Assembly (NCBI RefSeq): GCF_046546475.1
Contig: NZ_JBKGXS010000005.1
Location: 124,001-188,000, forward strand
DNA from: Pseudonocardia phyllosphaerae
GTDB taxonomy: Bacteria; Actinomycetota; Actinomycetes; Mycobacteriales; Pseudonocardiaceae
Length of the DNA: 64,000 nt
Reading direction: 5' to 3'
The notes beneath the pieces are model-generated. The model had not been told where the DNA came from. It did not search any database and saw nothing but the letters and a program-made list of their open reading frames with translations. This document shows, piece by piece, positions 8,208 to 16,714 of this stretch; within the stretch, counting starts at the first letter, position 1, and each line of letters begins with the position of its first letter. Made by a program: the position numbers and the translations under genes.

Positions 8208-9101
8208 TCAGAGCAGCCCGGCCGTCCGCGCGGTGACGACCGCCCGGACCCGGTTTCCTGCGTCGAGCTTGCGCATGGCCGAGTGCAGGTAGGCCTTCAC
8301 CGTCACCACGGTGATCCCCAGCTCGGCGGCGATCTCGGCGTTGCTCGCACCGGTCTCCACCAGCCGCAGCGCCTGCACCTCGCGCGGGGTCAGCGAGGGG
8401 CCCGGAACGCCCGGCTGCGGTGCGGGAGAGAGGTTACGGCCGGTCAGCTCGTCGTGGATCCGGGCGAGGCGGGCGCGCAGCGCGGGGTCGCCGGTGCTGC
8501 GGGCCAGCTCGGCCAGCTCGTCGAGCGCCCCGGCCGCGGTGGGCGCGAGGGGTTCGGGCCGGGCCCGCCGGGCCAGCAGCCCGGTGACCTCGTGGCCGAA
8601 GCGGGCGGTCGCGGCAACGGCGTTGCGGACGGCGACGTCGCCGATCGGGCCGTCGTCACGCACGGCGCCGTAGACCACCGCCCGCACCGCCCCGGCGACG
8701 ACGACCGGCTGGGCCAGGATCGAGGTGAGCCGCTCGCGGCCCACGACGACGTGGTCGTAGTCGTGGGTGATGCCGGTGGTGGAGGCGTAGTCGGTGACGC
8801 GGCAGGGGATCGCCCGGACCATCGCCGCGCCGCCGAGGCCGCGCCCGGCGACGACGTTGAGCAGCCGCAGCGACTCGCCGTAGGTGCCGCTGAGCCGGCT
8901 GATCGTGAGCTGCCGTTCCCCGGCGACGGCGTGCGTGCTGCCGCCGAACACCACCGGCAGTCCGGTGCGGCGGCCGAACTCGGCCAGGTGACGGGGCAGG
9001 ACCTCGTCGACGGCGCGGCGCACGGCGTCGTCGGAGCCGTCGGAGCCGGCGCCGTCGGAGTGGGGGACGTCCGGGCGCGGGGGACCGGCATCGATCGTCA
9101 C
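8208..9101 (-). CDS. GAF-like/LuxR-type transcriptional regulator
   Basis: A 297-residue regulator. The C-terminal ~65 residues are a LuxR/FixJ HTH (LTPREVQALRLVETGASNAEIA, then a helix with TVVTVKAYLHSAMRKL). The N-terminal ~200 residues look like a GAF-type sensor (VVFGGSTHAV, GRGLGG, GPIGDVAVRNAVAATARFG). I chose GTG 9101 because GGAGG lies seven bases upstream; longer extensions in this frame run antisense through the acyl-CoA synthetase. It is divergent from that gene and probably regulates it. Confidence 0.82.
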   Translation of the reverse strand: MTIDAGPPRPDVPHSDGAGSDGSDDAVRRAVDEVLPRHLAEFGRRTGLPVVFGGSTHAVAGERQLTISRLSGTYGESLRLLNVVAGRGLGGAAMVRAIPCRVTDYASTTGITHDYDHVVVGRERLTSILAQPVVVAGAVRAVVYGAVRDDGPIGDVAVRNAVAATARFGHEVTGLLARRARPEPLAPTAAGALDELAELARSTGDPALRARLARIHDELTGRNLSPAPQPGVPGPSLTPREVQALRLVETGASNAEIAAELGITVVTVKAYLHSAMRKLDAGNRVRAVVTARTAGLL

Positions 9102-9118
9102 CGTCGCCTCCTCGCGCC

Positions 9119-9138
9119 GTACCGACTTCGGTCGGTAC
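9119..9138. promoter_or_regulatory. Inverted repeat in the LuxR/acyl-CoA synthetase divergent promoter
   Basis: GTACCGAC and GTCGGTAC are exact reverse complements around a TTCG centre. It sits 17 bases before the LuxR start and 68 bases before the synthetase start, so it is a candidate operator; an RNA hairpin with a UUCG loop is the alternative. Confidence 0.45.
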
Positions 9139-9206
9139 CGCGGTCCTCCCGGGCCCGACCATGCTGCTCGGCGACCGTAGCCCGAGCTCGACGAGGAGCG
9201 CAGCAG

Positions 9207-10907
9207 ATGCCGGCCACCAACCACGAGATCTATCGCGACGCCCGGGACCGGCTCGTCGCCCAGCACGACGAGTACGACAAGGCCGTGGCCGACTTCCGGT
9301 GGCCGGAGTTCGACGGTCCGTTCCAGTGGGCGCACGACTGGTTCGACGTGATCGCCGACGGCGACACCCGCACCGCGCTGCGGATCGTCGAGGAGGACGG
9401 CAGCGAGGGCGCCTGGACCTACGACGAGCTGCGCCGCCGGTCGAACCGGCTGGCCCGCGGCCTGGCCGGTCTCGGCGTGCGGCGCGGGGACAGTGTGCTG
9501 GTGATGCTGGGCAACCGGGTCGAGCTGTGGGAGACCATGCTCGCGGTGATGAAGCTCGGCGCGGTGATCATGCCGACGACCACCGCACTCGGCGCCGTCG
9601 ACCTGCCCGACCGCCTCGAGCGGGGCGGCGCGCGGTTCGTCGTCGCCGACGTCGCGTGCGCGGAGAAGTTCGACGGCCTGCTCGACGGGCGGGTGGCGAT
9701 CGCCGTGGGCGGTTCCGCGGACGGCTGGACCGGCTACACCGACGTCGACTCGCCCGACGACTCCGCGCTGGAGCACCCCGGCACCGCCCCGGACGACCGG
9801 CTGCTCCTCTACTTCACCTCCGGCACCACCAGCCGCCCGAAGCTCGTCGAGCACACCCAGGTCTCCTACCCGGTCGGGCACCTCTCGACGATGTACTGGC
9901 TGGGCATCGCCCCCGGCGACGTGCACCTCAACATCAGCTCGCCCGGCTGGGCCAAGCACGCCTGGAGCTGCTTCTTCGCGCCGTGGATCGCCGGGGCGAC
10001 GATCGTCGTCCACAACTACGCCCGGTTCGACGCCGCGGCGCTGCTCGCCCAGCTCCGCGAGAAGGCCGTCACGACGTTCTGTGCGCCGCCGACGGTGTGG
10101 CGGATGCTGATCAAGGCCGACCTGTCCGGCGGCCCGGGGTCGCTGCGCGAGGTCATCGCGGCCGGGGAGCCGCTGAACCCGGAGATCATCGAGCAGGTGC
10201 GACGGCAGTGGGGGCTGACCCTGCGCGACGGGTTCGGCCAGACCGAGACCACCGCCCAGGTCGGCAACACCCCCGGCCAGGTCGTGAAGCCCGGGTCGAT
10301 GGGCCGGCCGCTGCCGGGCGTCCCGGTGGTCCTGGTCGACGAGGCCACCGGGGAGGTCTCCGAGCGCGAGGGCGAGATCTGCATCGACCTCGCCCAGCGG
10401 CCGGTGAGCCTCATGGCCGGCTACCTGGACATGCCAGAGCGCACCGCCGACGCGATGGCAGGCGGCTTCTACCACACCGGCGACACCGCGACCCGCGACG
10501 ACGACGGCTACCTGTTCTACGTCGGGCGCACCGACGACGTGTTCAAGGCCAGCGACTACAAGATCTCGCCGTTCGAGCTGGAGAGCGTGCTCGTCGAGCA
10601 CCCGGCGGTGCTGGAGGCCGCGGTCGTGCCGCAGCCGGACCCGGTGCGCCTCGCCGTCCCGAAGGCCTACGTGGCCCTCGCGCCCGGCTTCACGCCCGAT
10701 CGGGAAACGGCACTGGCGATCTTCCGGCATACGCGCGACAATCTGGCGCCGTACCTGCGGGTGCGGCGGCTCGAGTTCTCCGAGCTGCCCAAGACGATCT
10801 CCGGAAAGATCCGGCGGGTGGAACTGCGGGCCCGCGAACGCGACGACGCCGAGGGCGTGGCTGTCACCGAGTGGCGCGACGACGCATTTCCGGAGTTGAA
10901 GTCGTGA
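9207..10907 (+). CDS. Acyl-CoA synthetase (AMP-forming, medium-chain type)
   Basis: A 566-residue adenylating enzyme. Visible motifs: P-loop-like YFTSGTTSRPK near residue 206, GFGQTET for the adenylate, GFYHTGDTA, the hinge GRTDDVFKASDYKISPFELE, and the C-terminal lysine region LPKTISGKIRR. It activates a carboxylic acid to its CoA thioester via an acyl-AMP. ATG 9207 has a GAGGAG ribosome site. The full length and ISSPGWAKHAW segment resemble ACSM-like synthetases. It may activate acids released by the neighbouring amidase, but that link is only inferred. Confidence 0.9.
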   Translation: MPATNHEIYRDARDRLVAQHDEYDKAVADFRWPEFDGPFQWAHDWFDVIADGDTRTALRIVEEDGSEGAWTYDELRRRSNRLARGLAGLGVRRGDSVLVMLGNRVELWETMLAVMKLGAVIMPTTTALGAVDLPDRLERGGARFVVADVACAEKFDGLLDGRVAIAVGGSADGWTGYTDVDSPDDSALEHPGTAPDDRLLLYFTSGTTSRPKLVEHTQVSYPVGHLSTMYWLGIAPGDVHLNISSPGWAKHAWSCFFAPWIAGATIVVHNYARFDAAALLAQLREKAVTTFCAPPTVWRMLIKADLSGGPGSLREVIAAGEPLNPEIIEQVRRQWGLTLRDGFGQTETTAQVGNTPGQVVKPGSMGRPLPGVPVVLVDEATGEVSEREGEICIDLAQRPVSLMAGYLDMPERTADAMAGGFYHTGDTATRDDDGYLFYVGRTDDVFKASDYKISPFELESVLVEHPAVLEAAVVPQPDPVRLAVPKAYVALAPGFTPDRETALAIFRHTRDNLAPYLRVRRLEFSELPKTISGKIRRVELRARERDDAEGVAVTEWRDDAFPELKS

Positions 10908-10963
10908 TCGGTTCCGCAGTTGCGGCCATAGGCGGGGCCTGTCGGGGTATCGGATAGAACGTT

Positions 10964-10992
10964 TTGACGCGCACCGGTCCGGCCCATACCGT
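10964..10992 (+). promoter_or_regulatory. Promoter for the MFS gene
   Basis: TTGACG (10964-10969) and TACCGT (10987-10992) are separated by 17 bases, a good actinobacterial -35/-10 pair. A start near 10999 would leave a leader of about 90 bases before ATG 11088. Confidence 0.5.
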
Positions 10993-11087
10993 CGGAAGCG
11001 CGCGCTGCCGAGGTCGCGCGGAAAATCGGGCGCGATCTCGTGGCGCCCGATCCTTCATTCGTTCCTGAGGAAAGGGCCGCCCGCAGA

Positions 11088-12527
11088 ATGCTGCAGTTAG
11101 CCGGACGGCCGTGGGTACGCGCCGCCATGGCTGTGTTCGTCGGAGCCTGGGGTGTGAACCAGTTCACGCCGATGGCCACGGTGTACCGCCTCGACGAGCA
11201 CTGGTCCAGCCTGCGGGTCGCGGCCATGTTCAGCATCTACCTGCTGGGCCTGCTGCCGGCCCTGCTCTGGGGTGGGCCTGCGTCGAACCGGCACGGCCGC
11301 AAGATCGTCAAGCACGCGTTGCTGCTGTCCTGCTGCGCGAGCCTGCTGCTCAGCGCCGCCACGCCGTTCGGGGAGCTCGGCCAGACCGCGGTCTTCATCA
11401 GCCGCTTCGTCACCGGCCTGTCCTGCGGGGTGATCCTCTCCGCGGGCACGGCCTGGGTCGGTGAGCTGTCGGTCGGCCACGGTCCGCCCGGGGCCGGCGC
11501 CCGCCGCGCCACGCTGACCGCCGCCGGAGGTTTCGGTGGCGGTGCGCTGGCGTCCGGGATCATGATGCAGTTCCTGCCCTACCCGGCGATCATCCCGGTG
11601 CTGGTGCACGCGGCGCTGACCCTCGGTGCGTACTTCGCGTTGCGCGGTCTGCCCGACGGCGTCCCGCCGCATCTGGTCCCGCACGGCAAGCGGGGTGTGA
11701 ACTGGGAGGCCATCCGGCATCCGCGGTTCCGCCGGATCGTGCTGCCCGCCGGGCCCGCGGTGTTCGCCGCGGCCACCGTCGCCTACGTCGTGCTGCCGTC
11801 GCTGGTCGCGGACAAGGTCGCGTCCTACGCCCCGCTGTTCAGCGGGATCGTCGCGGCGGTGACGCTCGGCGTCGGGATCATCTCGCAGCCGATCGCGGTC
11901 CGGATCGACCGCGAGGGCAGCGCCCGGGCCATTCTCTTCGCGCTGATCATGGTCGTGATCGGGCTGTGCGTGGGTGCCTGGGCCGCCGCCTGGGACTCCC
12001 CGGGGCTGGTGGTGTTCGCCGCCGCCTGGCTGGGGTCGGGCTACGGCCTGGTGCTCGCCGCCGGGCTGCGCGAGATGGAGCGGCTCGCGCCGAAGGACGG
12101 GCTGTCCTCGGCGACCTCGATCTACCAGGGTCTCGCACACGGCGGGCTGCTCACGCCGCTGCTGCTCGCGCTCGGCTCCGGTGCCGCGCCCTACCCGGTC
12201 CTGCTGGTCAGCATGGCGGTGCTCGGCGTCGTGATCGTCGGCCTGGCCGCGCTGGCCAGCAGCATCCTGCGGACCCGCCACGCGCACCAGGAGGAGGTCC
12301 GCCAGCGCGGTGCCGCCCGTGGCCGCGGCCACGTCCGGGGTTCCGGCGGGTCGCCGCCCCCTCCTCCCGAGGAGTCCTCGTCGTACCCGACGACGCCGTC
12401 CTCCGCGGGCTCCCTCACGGACTCCGAGTCCGCATCTGCTGCTTCGGAAGGGGCATCGGCTCCGAAGGTGCGGAGCGTGTCCGACACAGGGCGTGACCTG
12501 GGGGGTTCGCCGTCCGCGGAGCACTGA
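11088..12527 (+). CDS. MFS transporter with an unusual hydrophilic tail
   Basis: A ~479-residue major facilitator protein with about 12 hydrophobic segments and the cytoplasmic loop GGPASNRHGRKIV between TM2 and TM3. ATG 11088 is preferred over the GTG at 11040 because an AGGAAAGG ribosome site precedes it. The last ~75 residues form a charged then serine/proline-rich tail (run of prolines, ESSSYPTTPSSAGS) not typical of the family. Substrate unknown; the LysR gene 53 bases downstream may control it. Confidence 0.82.
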   Translation: MLQLAGRPWVRAAMAVFVGAWGVNQFTPMATVYRLDEHWSSLRVAAMFSIYLLGLLPALLWGGPASNRHGRKIVKHALLLSCCASLLLSAATPFGELGQTAVFISRFVTGLSCGVILSAGTAWVGELSVGHGPPGAGARRATLTAAGGFGGGALASGIMMQFLPYPAIIPVLVHAALTLGAYFALRGLPDGVPPHLVPHGKRGVNWEAIRHPRFRRIVLPAGPAVFAAATVAYVVLPSLVADKVASYAPLFSGIVAAVTLGVGIISQPIAVRIDREGSARAILFALIMVVIGLCVGAWAAAWDSPGLVVFAAAWLGSGYGLVLAAGLREMERLAPKDGLSSATSIYQGLAHGGLLTPLLLALGSGAAPYPVLLVSMAVLGVVIVGLAALASSILRTRHAHQEEVRQRGAARGRGHVRGSGGSPPPPPEESSSYPTTPSSAGSLTDSESASAASEGASAPKVRSVSDTGRDLGGSPSAEH

Positions 12528-12580
12528 CCCGGCGGCGAGGACCCTGCGCGGTGACGCGTTAGCGCGTGGTGGAATGACGC

Positions 12581-13534
12581 ATGCTGTTCCGCCAGCTCGA
12601 GTACTTCGTGGCGTTGGCCCGCGAGCGGCACTTCGCCCGCGCCGCGCAGGCCTGTCACGTGTCCCAGCCGGCCCTGTCCGAGGCGATCCGCAAGCTCGAG
12701 CACGAGCTCAAGGTCCCCCTGGTGCGGCGCGGCCACCGCTTCGACGGCCTGACGCCGGAGGGGGAGCGGCTCGTACGGTGGGCCCGCCGGATCCTCGCCG
12801 ACCACGACTCCCTCAAGCAGGAGGTCGCGGCGCTCAAGGACGGTCTCACCGGGCAGCTGCGCCTCGGAGTCATCCCGGCCGCGACGAGCACCGCCACCCT
12901 GCTCACCGACCCGCTGTGCACCGCGCACCCGCTGGTCCGGGTCCGGCTCGACACCCGGCTCGGCTCGGGCGAGCTGCTCGAGCGGCTGCGGCGCCTGGAG
13001 CTGGACGCGGCCATCGTGCACCCGCCGGAGAACCCCGGTGCCGAGCTCGAGGTCCTGCACCTCTACGACGAGCGCCTCGTCCTCATCGCCGGCACGGCAC
13101 TGCTCGCCGGCCGCAAGGACCCGCCCGAGTGGCAGGACCTGCTGGACCTGCCGATGTGCCTGTTGGACAAGGGCATGCGCAGCCGTGAGCTGTTCGACGA
13201 CGCCCTGTCCCGCCGTGGGATGGAGGTCACCCCGCGGCTGGAGACCGACTCGCTGGTGGCGCTGGTCTCGCACGTCGCGACCGGGCGCTGGGTGAGCGTG
13301 CTGCCCGAGGTGTGGGCGCGCTCGCTGGCGTGGCCCGCCGGGGTGGCGACCGTCCCGCTGGACGACCTGCCCGTGGAGGCGCCGGTGGCGCTGGTGCTGC
13401 CGTCCGCGGACCCGCTGCCGCTGCTGGCCGGGGAGCTGGTGTCCATCGCGCGGCGGATCGCGACGCCGCGGCTCGACGAGGCCGTGACGGCCGACGCCGT
13501 GGCGCCGGCAGCCGGAGCGGGCGTCCGCGGATAG
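12581..13534 (+). CDS. LysR-family transcriptional regulator
   Basis: A 317-residue LysR protein: N-terminal HTH with LEYFVALARERHFARAAQ and QPALSEAIRKLE, and an effector-binding domain beginning near residue 92 (GQLRLGVIPAA). The C-terminus is alanine-rich. It follows the MFS gene on the same strand with a short gap. Its ligand is not evident; regulation of the MFS gene or its own expression is plausible. Confidence 0.88.
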   Translation: MLFRQLEYFVALARERHFARAAQACHVSQPALSEAIRKLEHELKVPLVRRGHRFDGLTPEGERLVRWARRILADHDSLKQEVAALKDGLTGQLRLGVIPAATSTATLLTDPLCTAHPLVRVRLDTRLGSGELLERLRRLELDAAIVHPPENPGAELEVLHLYDERLVLIAGTALLAGRKDPPEWQDLLDLPMCLLDKGMRSRELFDDALSRRGMEVTPRLETDSLVALVSHVATGRWVSVLPEVWARSLAWPAGVATVPLDDLPVEAPVALVLPSADPLPLLAGELVSIARRIATPRLDEAVTADAVAPAAGAGVRG

Positions 13535-13573
13535 GGTTCGTCCGGAGCACACACGAGCACCGGACGGGGTCTG

Positions 13574-14764
13574 ATGATGGAGGACGGCGCGCAGCGGACG
13601 CGCGGCGCGGCGATCGGGACGGGCGTCACCTGGCTGGCCCGCTGGAGCCTGCGGTTCGCACTGATCTGTCTCGGGCTGGTGATCATCGGCTACGTGATCG
13701 GCCTGTTCTGGTCGATCGTCTGGCCGATCGTGCTGGCGATCCTGCTGACCACGGTGCTGCGCCCCCCGGCGGGCTGGCTGATCCGGCGCGGGGTGCCCGC
13801 CGCGCTGGCCGCGGCGATCGTGCTGCTGGTGGCCGTGGGCGTCGTCGCGGGGATCTTCGTGGCGATCGCACCGTCGGTCGCCGAGCAGACCCAGCAGATC
13901 GCCGACGGCGTCGTCGCCGGGATCGGGCAGATCCGGGGTTGGCTGGAGGGCCCGCCGTTCAACCTCGGCGACGGTCAGCTCGGCCAGATCCTCGACCAGG
14001 GCACCCAGCAGCTCCAGCAGTCCGCGAGCTCGATCGCCGGTGGTGTGCTGACCGGGGTGACGGCGTTCGCGTCCGGGCTGCTGAACCTGGTCCTGGCCCT
14101 GGTGCTGGCGTTCTTCTTCGTCAAGGACGGCCCGCGGTTCGTGCCGTGGCTGGTCGGCGTCGTCGGGCCGCGCGCGGGCCGGCACATCGCCGAGGTGCTC
14201 GGCCGGATGTGGGCGGTGCTCGGCGGGTTCATCCGGGTACAGGCCCTGGTCAGCGCGATCGACGCGATCCTGATCGGGATCGGGCTGCTGGTCCTCGGCA
14301 TCCCGCTGGCGCTGCCGCTGGCCGTGCTGACCTTCCTCGGTGGGTTCATCCCGATCGTCGGTGCGGTGGTCGCCGGGGCGCTCGCGGCGCTGATCGCGCT
14401 GGTCACCAAGGGCCTGACGACGGCTCTGCTGGTGCTGATCCTGATCGTGGTCGTGCAGCAGCTCGAGGGCAACGTCCTGCAGCCGTTCCTGCAGGGGCAG
14501 AGCCTCAAGCTGCACGGCGCGGTCGTGCTGCTCGGGGTCACCGCGGGCAGCTCGCTGGGCGGGATCGGCGGCGCGTTCCTCGCGGTGCCGGTCGCTGCCG
14601 TCGTCGCGGTGCTGCTGCGCTACCTGGGCGAGCAGATCGACCGGCACGACCCGACGGTGCCCGACCCGGAGCCGGCCGACGAGTCGGTCGCGCCCCCGGC
14701 GGACGAGACCGGGGCCGAGGACTCGGACGACACCGGCGAGGGCGCGGTCCCTGCGACGGAGTGA
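13574..14764 (+). CDS. AI-2E family (PerM/TqsA-like) membrane transporter
   Basis: A 396-residue membrane protein with an N-terminal pair of hydrophobic segments, a soluble middle section (EQTQQIADGVVAGIGQIRGW) and a C-terminal group of hydrophobic helices with LGGFIPIVGAVVAG and VVQQLEGNVLQPFLQG, both characteristic of the AI-2E exporter family. The acidic tail (ADETGAEDSDDTGEG) is cytosolic. The family includes autoinducer, ion and solute exporters, so the substrate is unknown. Confidence 0.85.
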   Translation: MMEDGAQRTRGAAIGTGVTWLARWSLRFALICLGLVIIGYVIGLFWSIVWPIVLAILLTTVLRPPAGWLIRRGVPAALAAAIVLLVAVGVVAGIFVAIAPSVAEQTQQIADGVVAGIGQIRGWLEGPPFNLGDGQLGQILDQGTQQLQQSASSIAGGVLTGVTAFASGLLNLVLALVLAFFFVKDGPRFVPWLVGVVGPRAGRHIAEVLGRMWAVLGGFIRVQALVSAIDAILIGIGLLVLGIPLALPLAVLTFLGGFIPIVGAVVAGALAALIALVTKGLTTALLVLILIVVVQQLEGNVLQPFLQGQSLKLHGAVVLLGVTAGSSLGGIGGAFLAVPVAAVVAVLLRYLGEQIDRHDPTVPDPEPADESVAPPADETGAEDSDDTGEGAVPATE

Positions 14765-15009
14765 GCCGGCCGCCGCGCGGGGCCCGGACGTGCAGGACCG
14801 GCCCGTCCGCCCCGGGTCGGGGGCATCGCTCGAGGCGGGCGAGCCGGTCCGGGGACGAGTGTCGGCAGGCGGGGGAGCCCGTCGTAGGGCCGAAGGTCCC
14901 CCGACGCTCGTATGCTCGGCGTAACGGATCTCTCGTCGGCTCCGCGGCGGAACACCGCAGGACGTCGTGGTGTTGACCGGAGCGGAACCACAGAGCAGGA
15001 GGTGCAGAC
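14765..15009. other. Intergenic stretch between the AI-2E gene and msrA
   Basis: 245 bases without a credible gene. Short open frames here are shadows. TATGCT near 14910 could be a -10 for msrA but no convincing -35 stands at the right distance. The last ten bases carry the AGGAGG ribosome site of msrA. Confidence 0.5.
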
Positions 15010-15522
15010 GTGACCGAGACCGCCGTACTCGCGGGCGGGTGCTTCTGGGGCGTGCAGGACCTGATCCGCAAGCGTCCCGGGGTCGTGTCCACCCGCGTCG
15101 GCTACACCGGCGACGACCGGACGCCGAACGCCACGTACCGCCGCCACGGCGACCACGCCGAGGCCGTCGAGATCGTCTTCGACCCCGAGGTGATCTCCTA
15201 CCGCGACATCCTGGAGTTCTTCTTCCAGATCCACGACCCGTCGACCAAGGACCGGCAGGGCAACGACGTCGGCCGCAGCTACCGGTCGGCGATCTTCTAC
15301 CTGACCGACGAGCAGCGGAAGGTCGCTCTCGACACGATCGCCGACGTCGACGCCTCCGGTCTCTGGCCGGGCCGGGTGACCACCGACGTCGTGCCGGCCG
15401 GGGACTTCTGGGAGGCCGAGCCGGAGCACCAGGACTACCTGGAGAAGTTCCCGTACGGCTACACCTGCCACTTCCCGCGTCCGGGATGGGTCCTGCCGAG
15501 GCGGACCGCCGCGTCCAGCTGA
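15010..15522 (+). CDS. msrA: Peptide-methionine (S)-S-oxide reductase
   Basis: A 170-residue MsrA. The catalytic motif GGCFWG is at residues ~9-14, followed by GYTGDDRTPNATYRRHGDHAEAVEI and the FFFQIHDPST segment, all standard for the family. It reduces the S-epimer of methionine sulfoxide in the cytoplasm. GTG 15010 is preceded by a strong AGGAGG ribosome site. No MsrB is adjacent. A GC hairpin at 15663-15697 probably ends the transcript after a tandem repeat. Confidence 0.95.
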   Translation: MTETAVLAGGCFWGVQDLIRKRPGVVSTRVGYTGDDRTPNATYRRHGDHAEAVEIVFDPEVISYRDILEFFFQIHDPSTKDRQGNDVGRSYRSAIFYLTDEQRKVALDTIADVDASGLWPGRVTTDVVPAGDFWEAEPEHQDYLEKFPYGYTCHFPRPGWVLPRRTAASS

Positions 15523-15550
15523 CGCTCGTCGCCACCACAGGTGGCCGGGG

Positions 15551-15670
15551 CCGCGAGCTGATGGGCCGGGCGGCAAGTCGACGGGCCGGACCGCGAGCTG
15601 ATCGGCCGGACCTCGAGCTGATGGGCCGGGCCGCGAGTCGACGGGCCGGACCTCGAGCTGATGGGCCGGG
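15551..15670. repeat. Six exact-length 20-bp tandem repeats
   Basis: Six consecutive 20-base units, for example CCGCGAGCTGATGGGCCGGG, fill 15551-15670. Units 1-3 and 4-6 match pairwise with one to three differences, so the array is also two copies of a 60-bp unit. The unit length is not a multiple of three and no gene crosses it. Confidence 0.9.
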
Positions 15671-15697
15671 GCCGCGAGTTCGCTCGCGCCCCGGCCC
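15663..15697 (+). terminator. GC-rich hairpin downstream of msrA
   Basis: Two 15-base complementary arms with one bulged C enclose a TTCG loop. The 5' arm uses the last bases of the tandem repeat. There is no T-tract, as is common in high-GC actinobacterial terminators. Confidence 0.55.
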
Positions 15698-15726
15698 GTT
15701 CGCGTGTCCGGGGCCGCTCGCCGTAC

Positions 15727-15792
15727 ATGATCGGCCGCGACGAGGGGTTCGGTCCCATCTCCGGCGGCGACGTCCTCTGCCGCGTTGATCCG
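15727..15792. repeat. 66-bp palindromic element, degenerate copy (subtype 2)
   Basis: Starts ATGATCGGC as the intact copies do and has the GAGGGGTTCGGT inner arm and an ATCTCC loop, but the right arm has decayed to partial complementarity. Confidence 0.55.
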
Positions 15793-15810
15793 GTGGCTCG
15801 TGGGCTGCCC

Positions 15811-15876
15811 ATGATCGGCGATCTGCCGGTGTCCGGTGCCGGACGTGGCACCGATGCCCGGCAGAACGGTGATCTC
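15811..15876. repeat. 66-bp palindromic element (subtype 1)
   Basis: A 30-base left arm starting ATGATCGGCG and ending GGTGCC, loop GGACGT (15841-15846), and right arm GGCACC...GATCTC. It lies 35 bases before the DUF4234 start. Confidence 0.8.
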
Positions 15877-15911
15877 GTCTGCCCGGCCTCCCCGTGCGCT
15901 GCCGCGCGTCC

Positions 15912-16373
15912 ATGATCAGCGACGTCGAGGTCGCGCCGTGGCGGCCGGGCGAGCTGACGGGACCCGGCTGGGGCGCTACCGGCGCCGCGATGAAGTGCCG
16001 CGGCCCGGTCGCCGTGTGGCTGGGCCTGCCGCTGATCACACTCGGGATCTACAGCCTCGTCTGGTACTACAAGATCCACCGCGAGATGGCGGACTTCGAC
16101 CCGCGCCGCACGCAGCCCGTCGCGGGCCCGATGCTGGTGCTGCTGTTCCTGAGCTGGACCGGCATCGCGACGCTGATCTCGTTCTACAACACCGGTAACC
16201 GGATCGCCGCCGCCCAGCGTTCCGCGGGGATCGCAGTCACCTGCAACCCGGTGATCGGCCTGCTGCTCTGCTTCGTGTTCGGCCTGCAGGTCCTGTACTA
16301 CCAGGGCGAGCTGAACAAGATCACCGAGGCGTACGCGGTCCCCGAGGGCACCCAGGTCCTGCTGGCCGGCTGA
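15912..16373 (+). CDS. DUF4234 membrane protein
   Basis: A 153-residue protein with DUF4234 hallmarks: GVWLGLPLITLGIYSLVWYY-type helix (here WLGLPLITLGIYSLVWYYKI), charged KIHREMADFDPR, then hydrophobic segments and a YYQGELNKI motif. About three to four membrane helices; function unknown. I chose ATG 15912 because the PWRPGEL segment before the first helix is usual for this family; ATG 15990 is the alternative. The first codons (ATGATCAGCG) match the first bases of the palindromic repeat that surrounds this gene, so the start may be repeat-derived. Confidence 0.8.
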   Translation: MISDVEVAPWRPGELTGPGWGATGAAMKCRGPVAVWLGLPLITLGIYSLVWYYKIHREMADFDPRRTQPVAGPMLVLLFLSWTGIATLISFYNTGNRIAAAQRSAGIAVTCNPVIGLLLCFVFGLQVLYYQGELNKITEAYAVPEGTQVLLAG

Positions 16374-16384
16374 CCGCGGCGCCC

Positions 16385-16450
16385 ATGATCAGCGGCCGTG
16401 CGGGATCCGGTGCCACTTCCGGCACCGGATCCCTCGGATGTGGTGATCAT
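16385..16450. repeat. 66-bp palindromic element (subtype 2-like)
   Basis: Left arm 16385-16414, loop ACTTCC, right arm 16421-16450, ending GGTGATCAT. Begins 11 bases after the DUF4234 stop, between the convergent DUF4234 and copA genes. Confidence 0.85.
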
Positions 16451-16476
16451 GGGCTGCCCATGGCCCGGAGCCGCCC

Positions 16477-16542
16477 ATGATCGGCGGTTTGCCGGTGATC
16501 GGTGCCGTATGTGGCACCGGACACCGGCAGAACGGTGATCTT
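16477..16542. repeat. 66-bp palindromic element (subtype 1)
   Basis: Left arm 16477-16506 with GGTTTGCCGGTG, loop GTATGT, right arm 16513-16542. Same 30-6-30 architecture as the other copies; 26 bases after the previous one. Confidence 0.85.
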
Positions 16543-16578
16543 GTGAGCCGGACGGGTGCGCGTGGCGGCGCCGAGCCC

Positions 16579-16644
16579 ATGATCGGCAGCTGCGAGGGGT
16601 TCGGTGCCACTTCTGGCACCGAACCCCTCGGAATCGGTGATCAC
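16579..16644. repeat. 66-bp palindromic element (subtype 2)
   Basis: Left arm 16579-16608 with GAGGGGTTCGGTGCC, loop ACTTCT, right arm 16615-16644 with GGCACCGAACCCCTC. It ends 70 bases beyond the copA stop and could act as a terminator for it. Confidence 0.85.
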
Positions 16645-16714
16645 GGCGACGGCGTGGACAGGGGGCGACCGCGCGGGGTGCGCCGCGACGACAGCCGGAC
16701 GCCTGGGCCGGCGA

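Noticed and set aside
8208..10730. An 840-residue minus-strand open frame
   Set aside because: Only its last ~297 residues are a real LuxR protein; the rest is antisense to the acyl-CoA synthetase.
12191..16039. A 1282-residue minus-strand open frame
   Set aside because: It runs antisense through MFS, LysR, AI-2E and MsrA genes and is compositionally a shadow.
15551..16644. CRISPR array in the repeat-rich region
   Set aside because: The 20-bp units are contiguous without spacers, the palindromes are unevenly placed and there are no cas genes.
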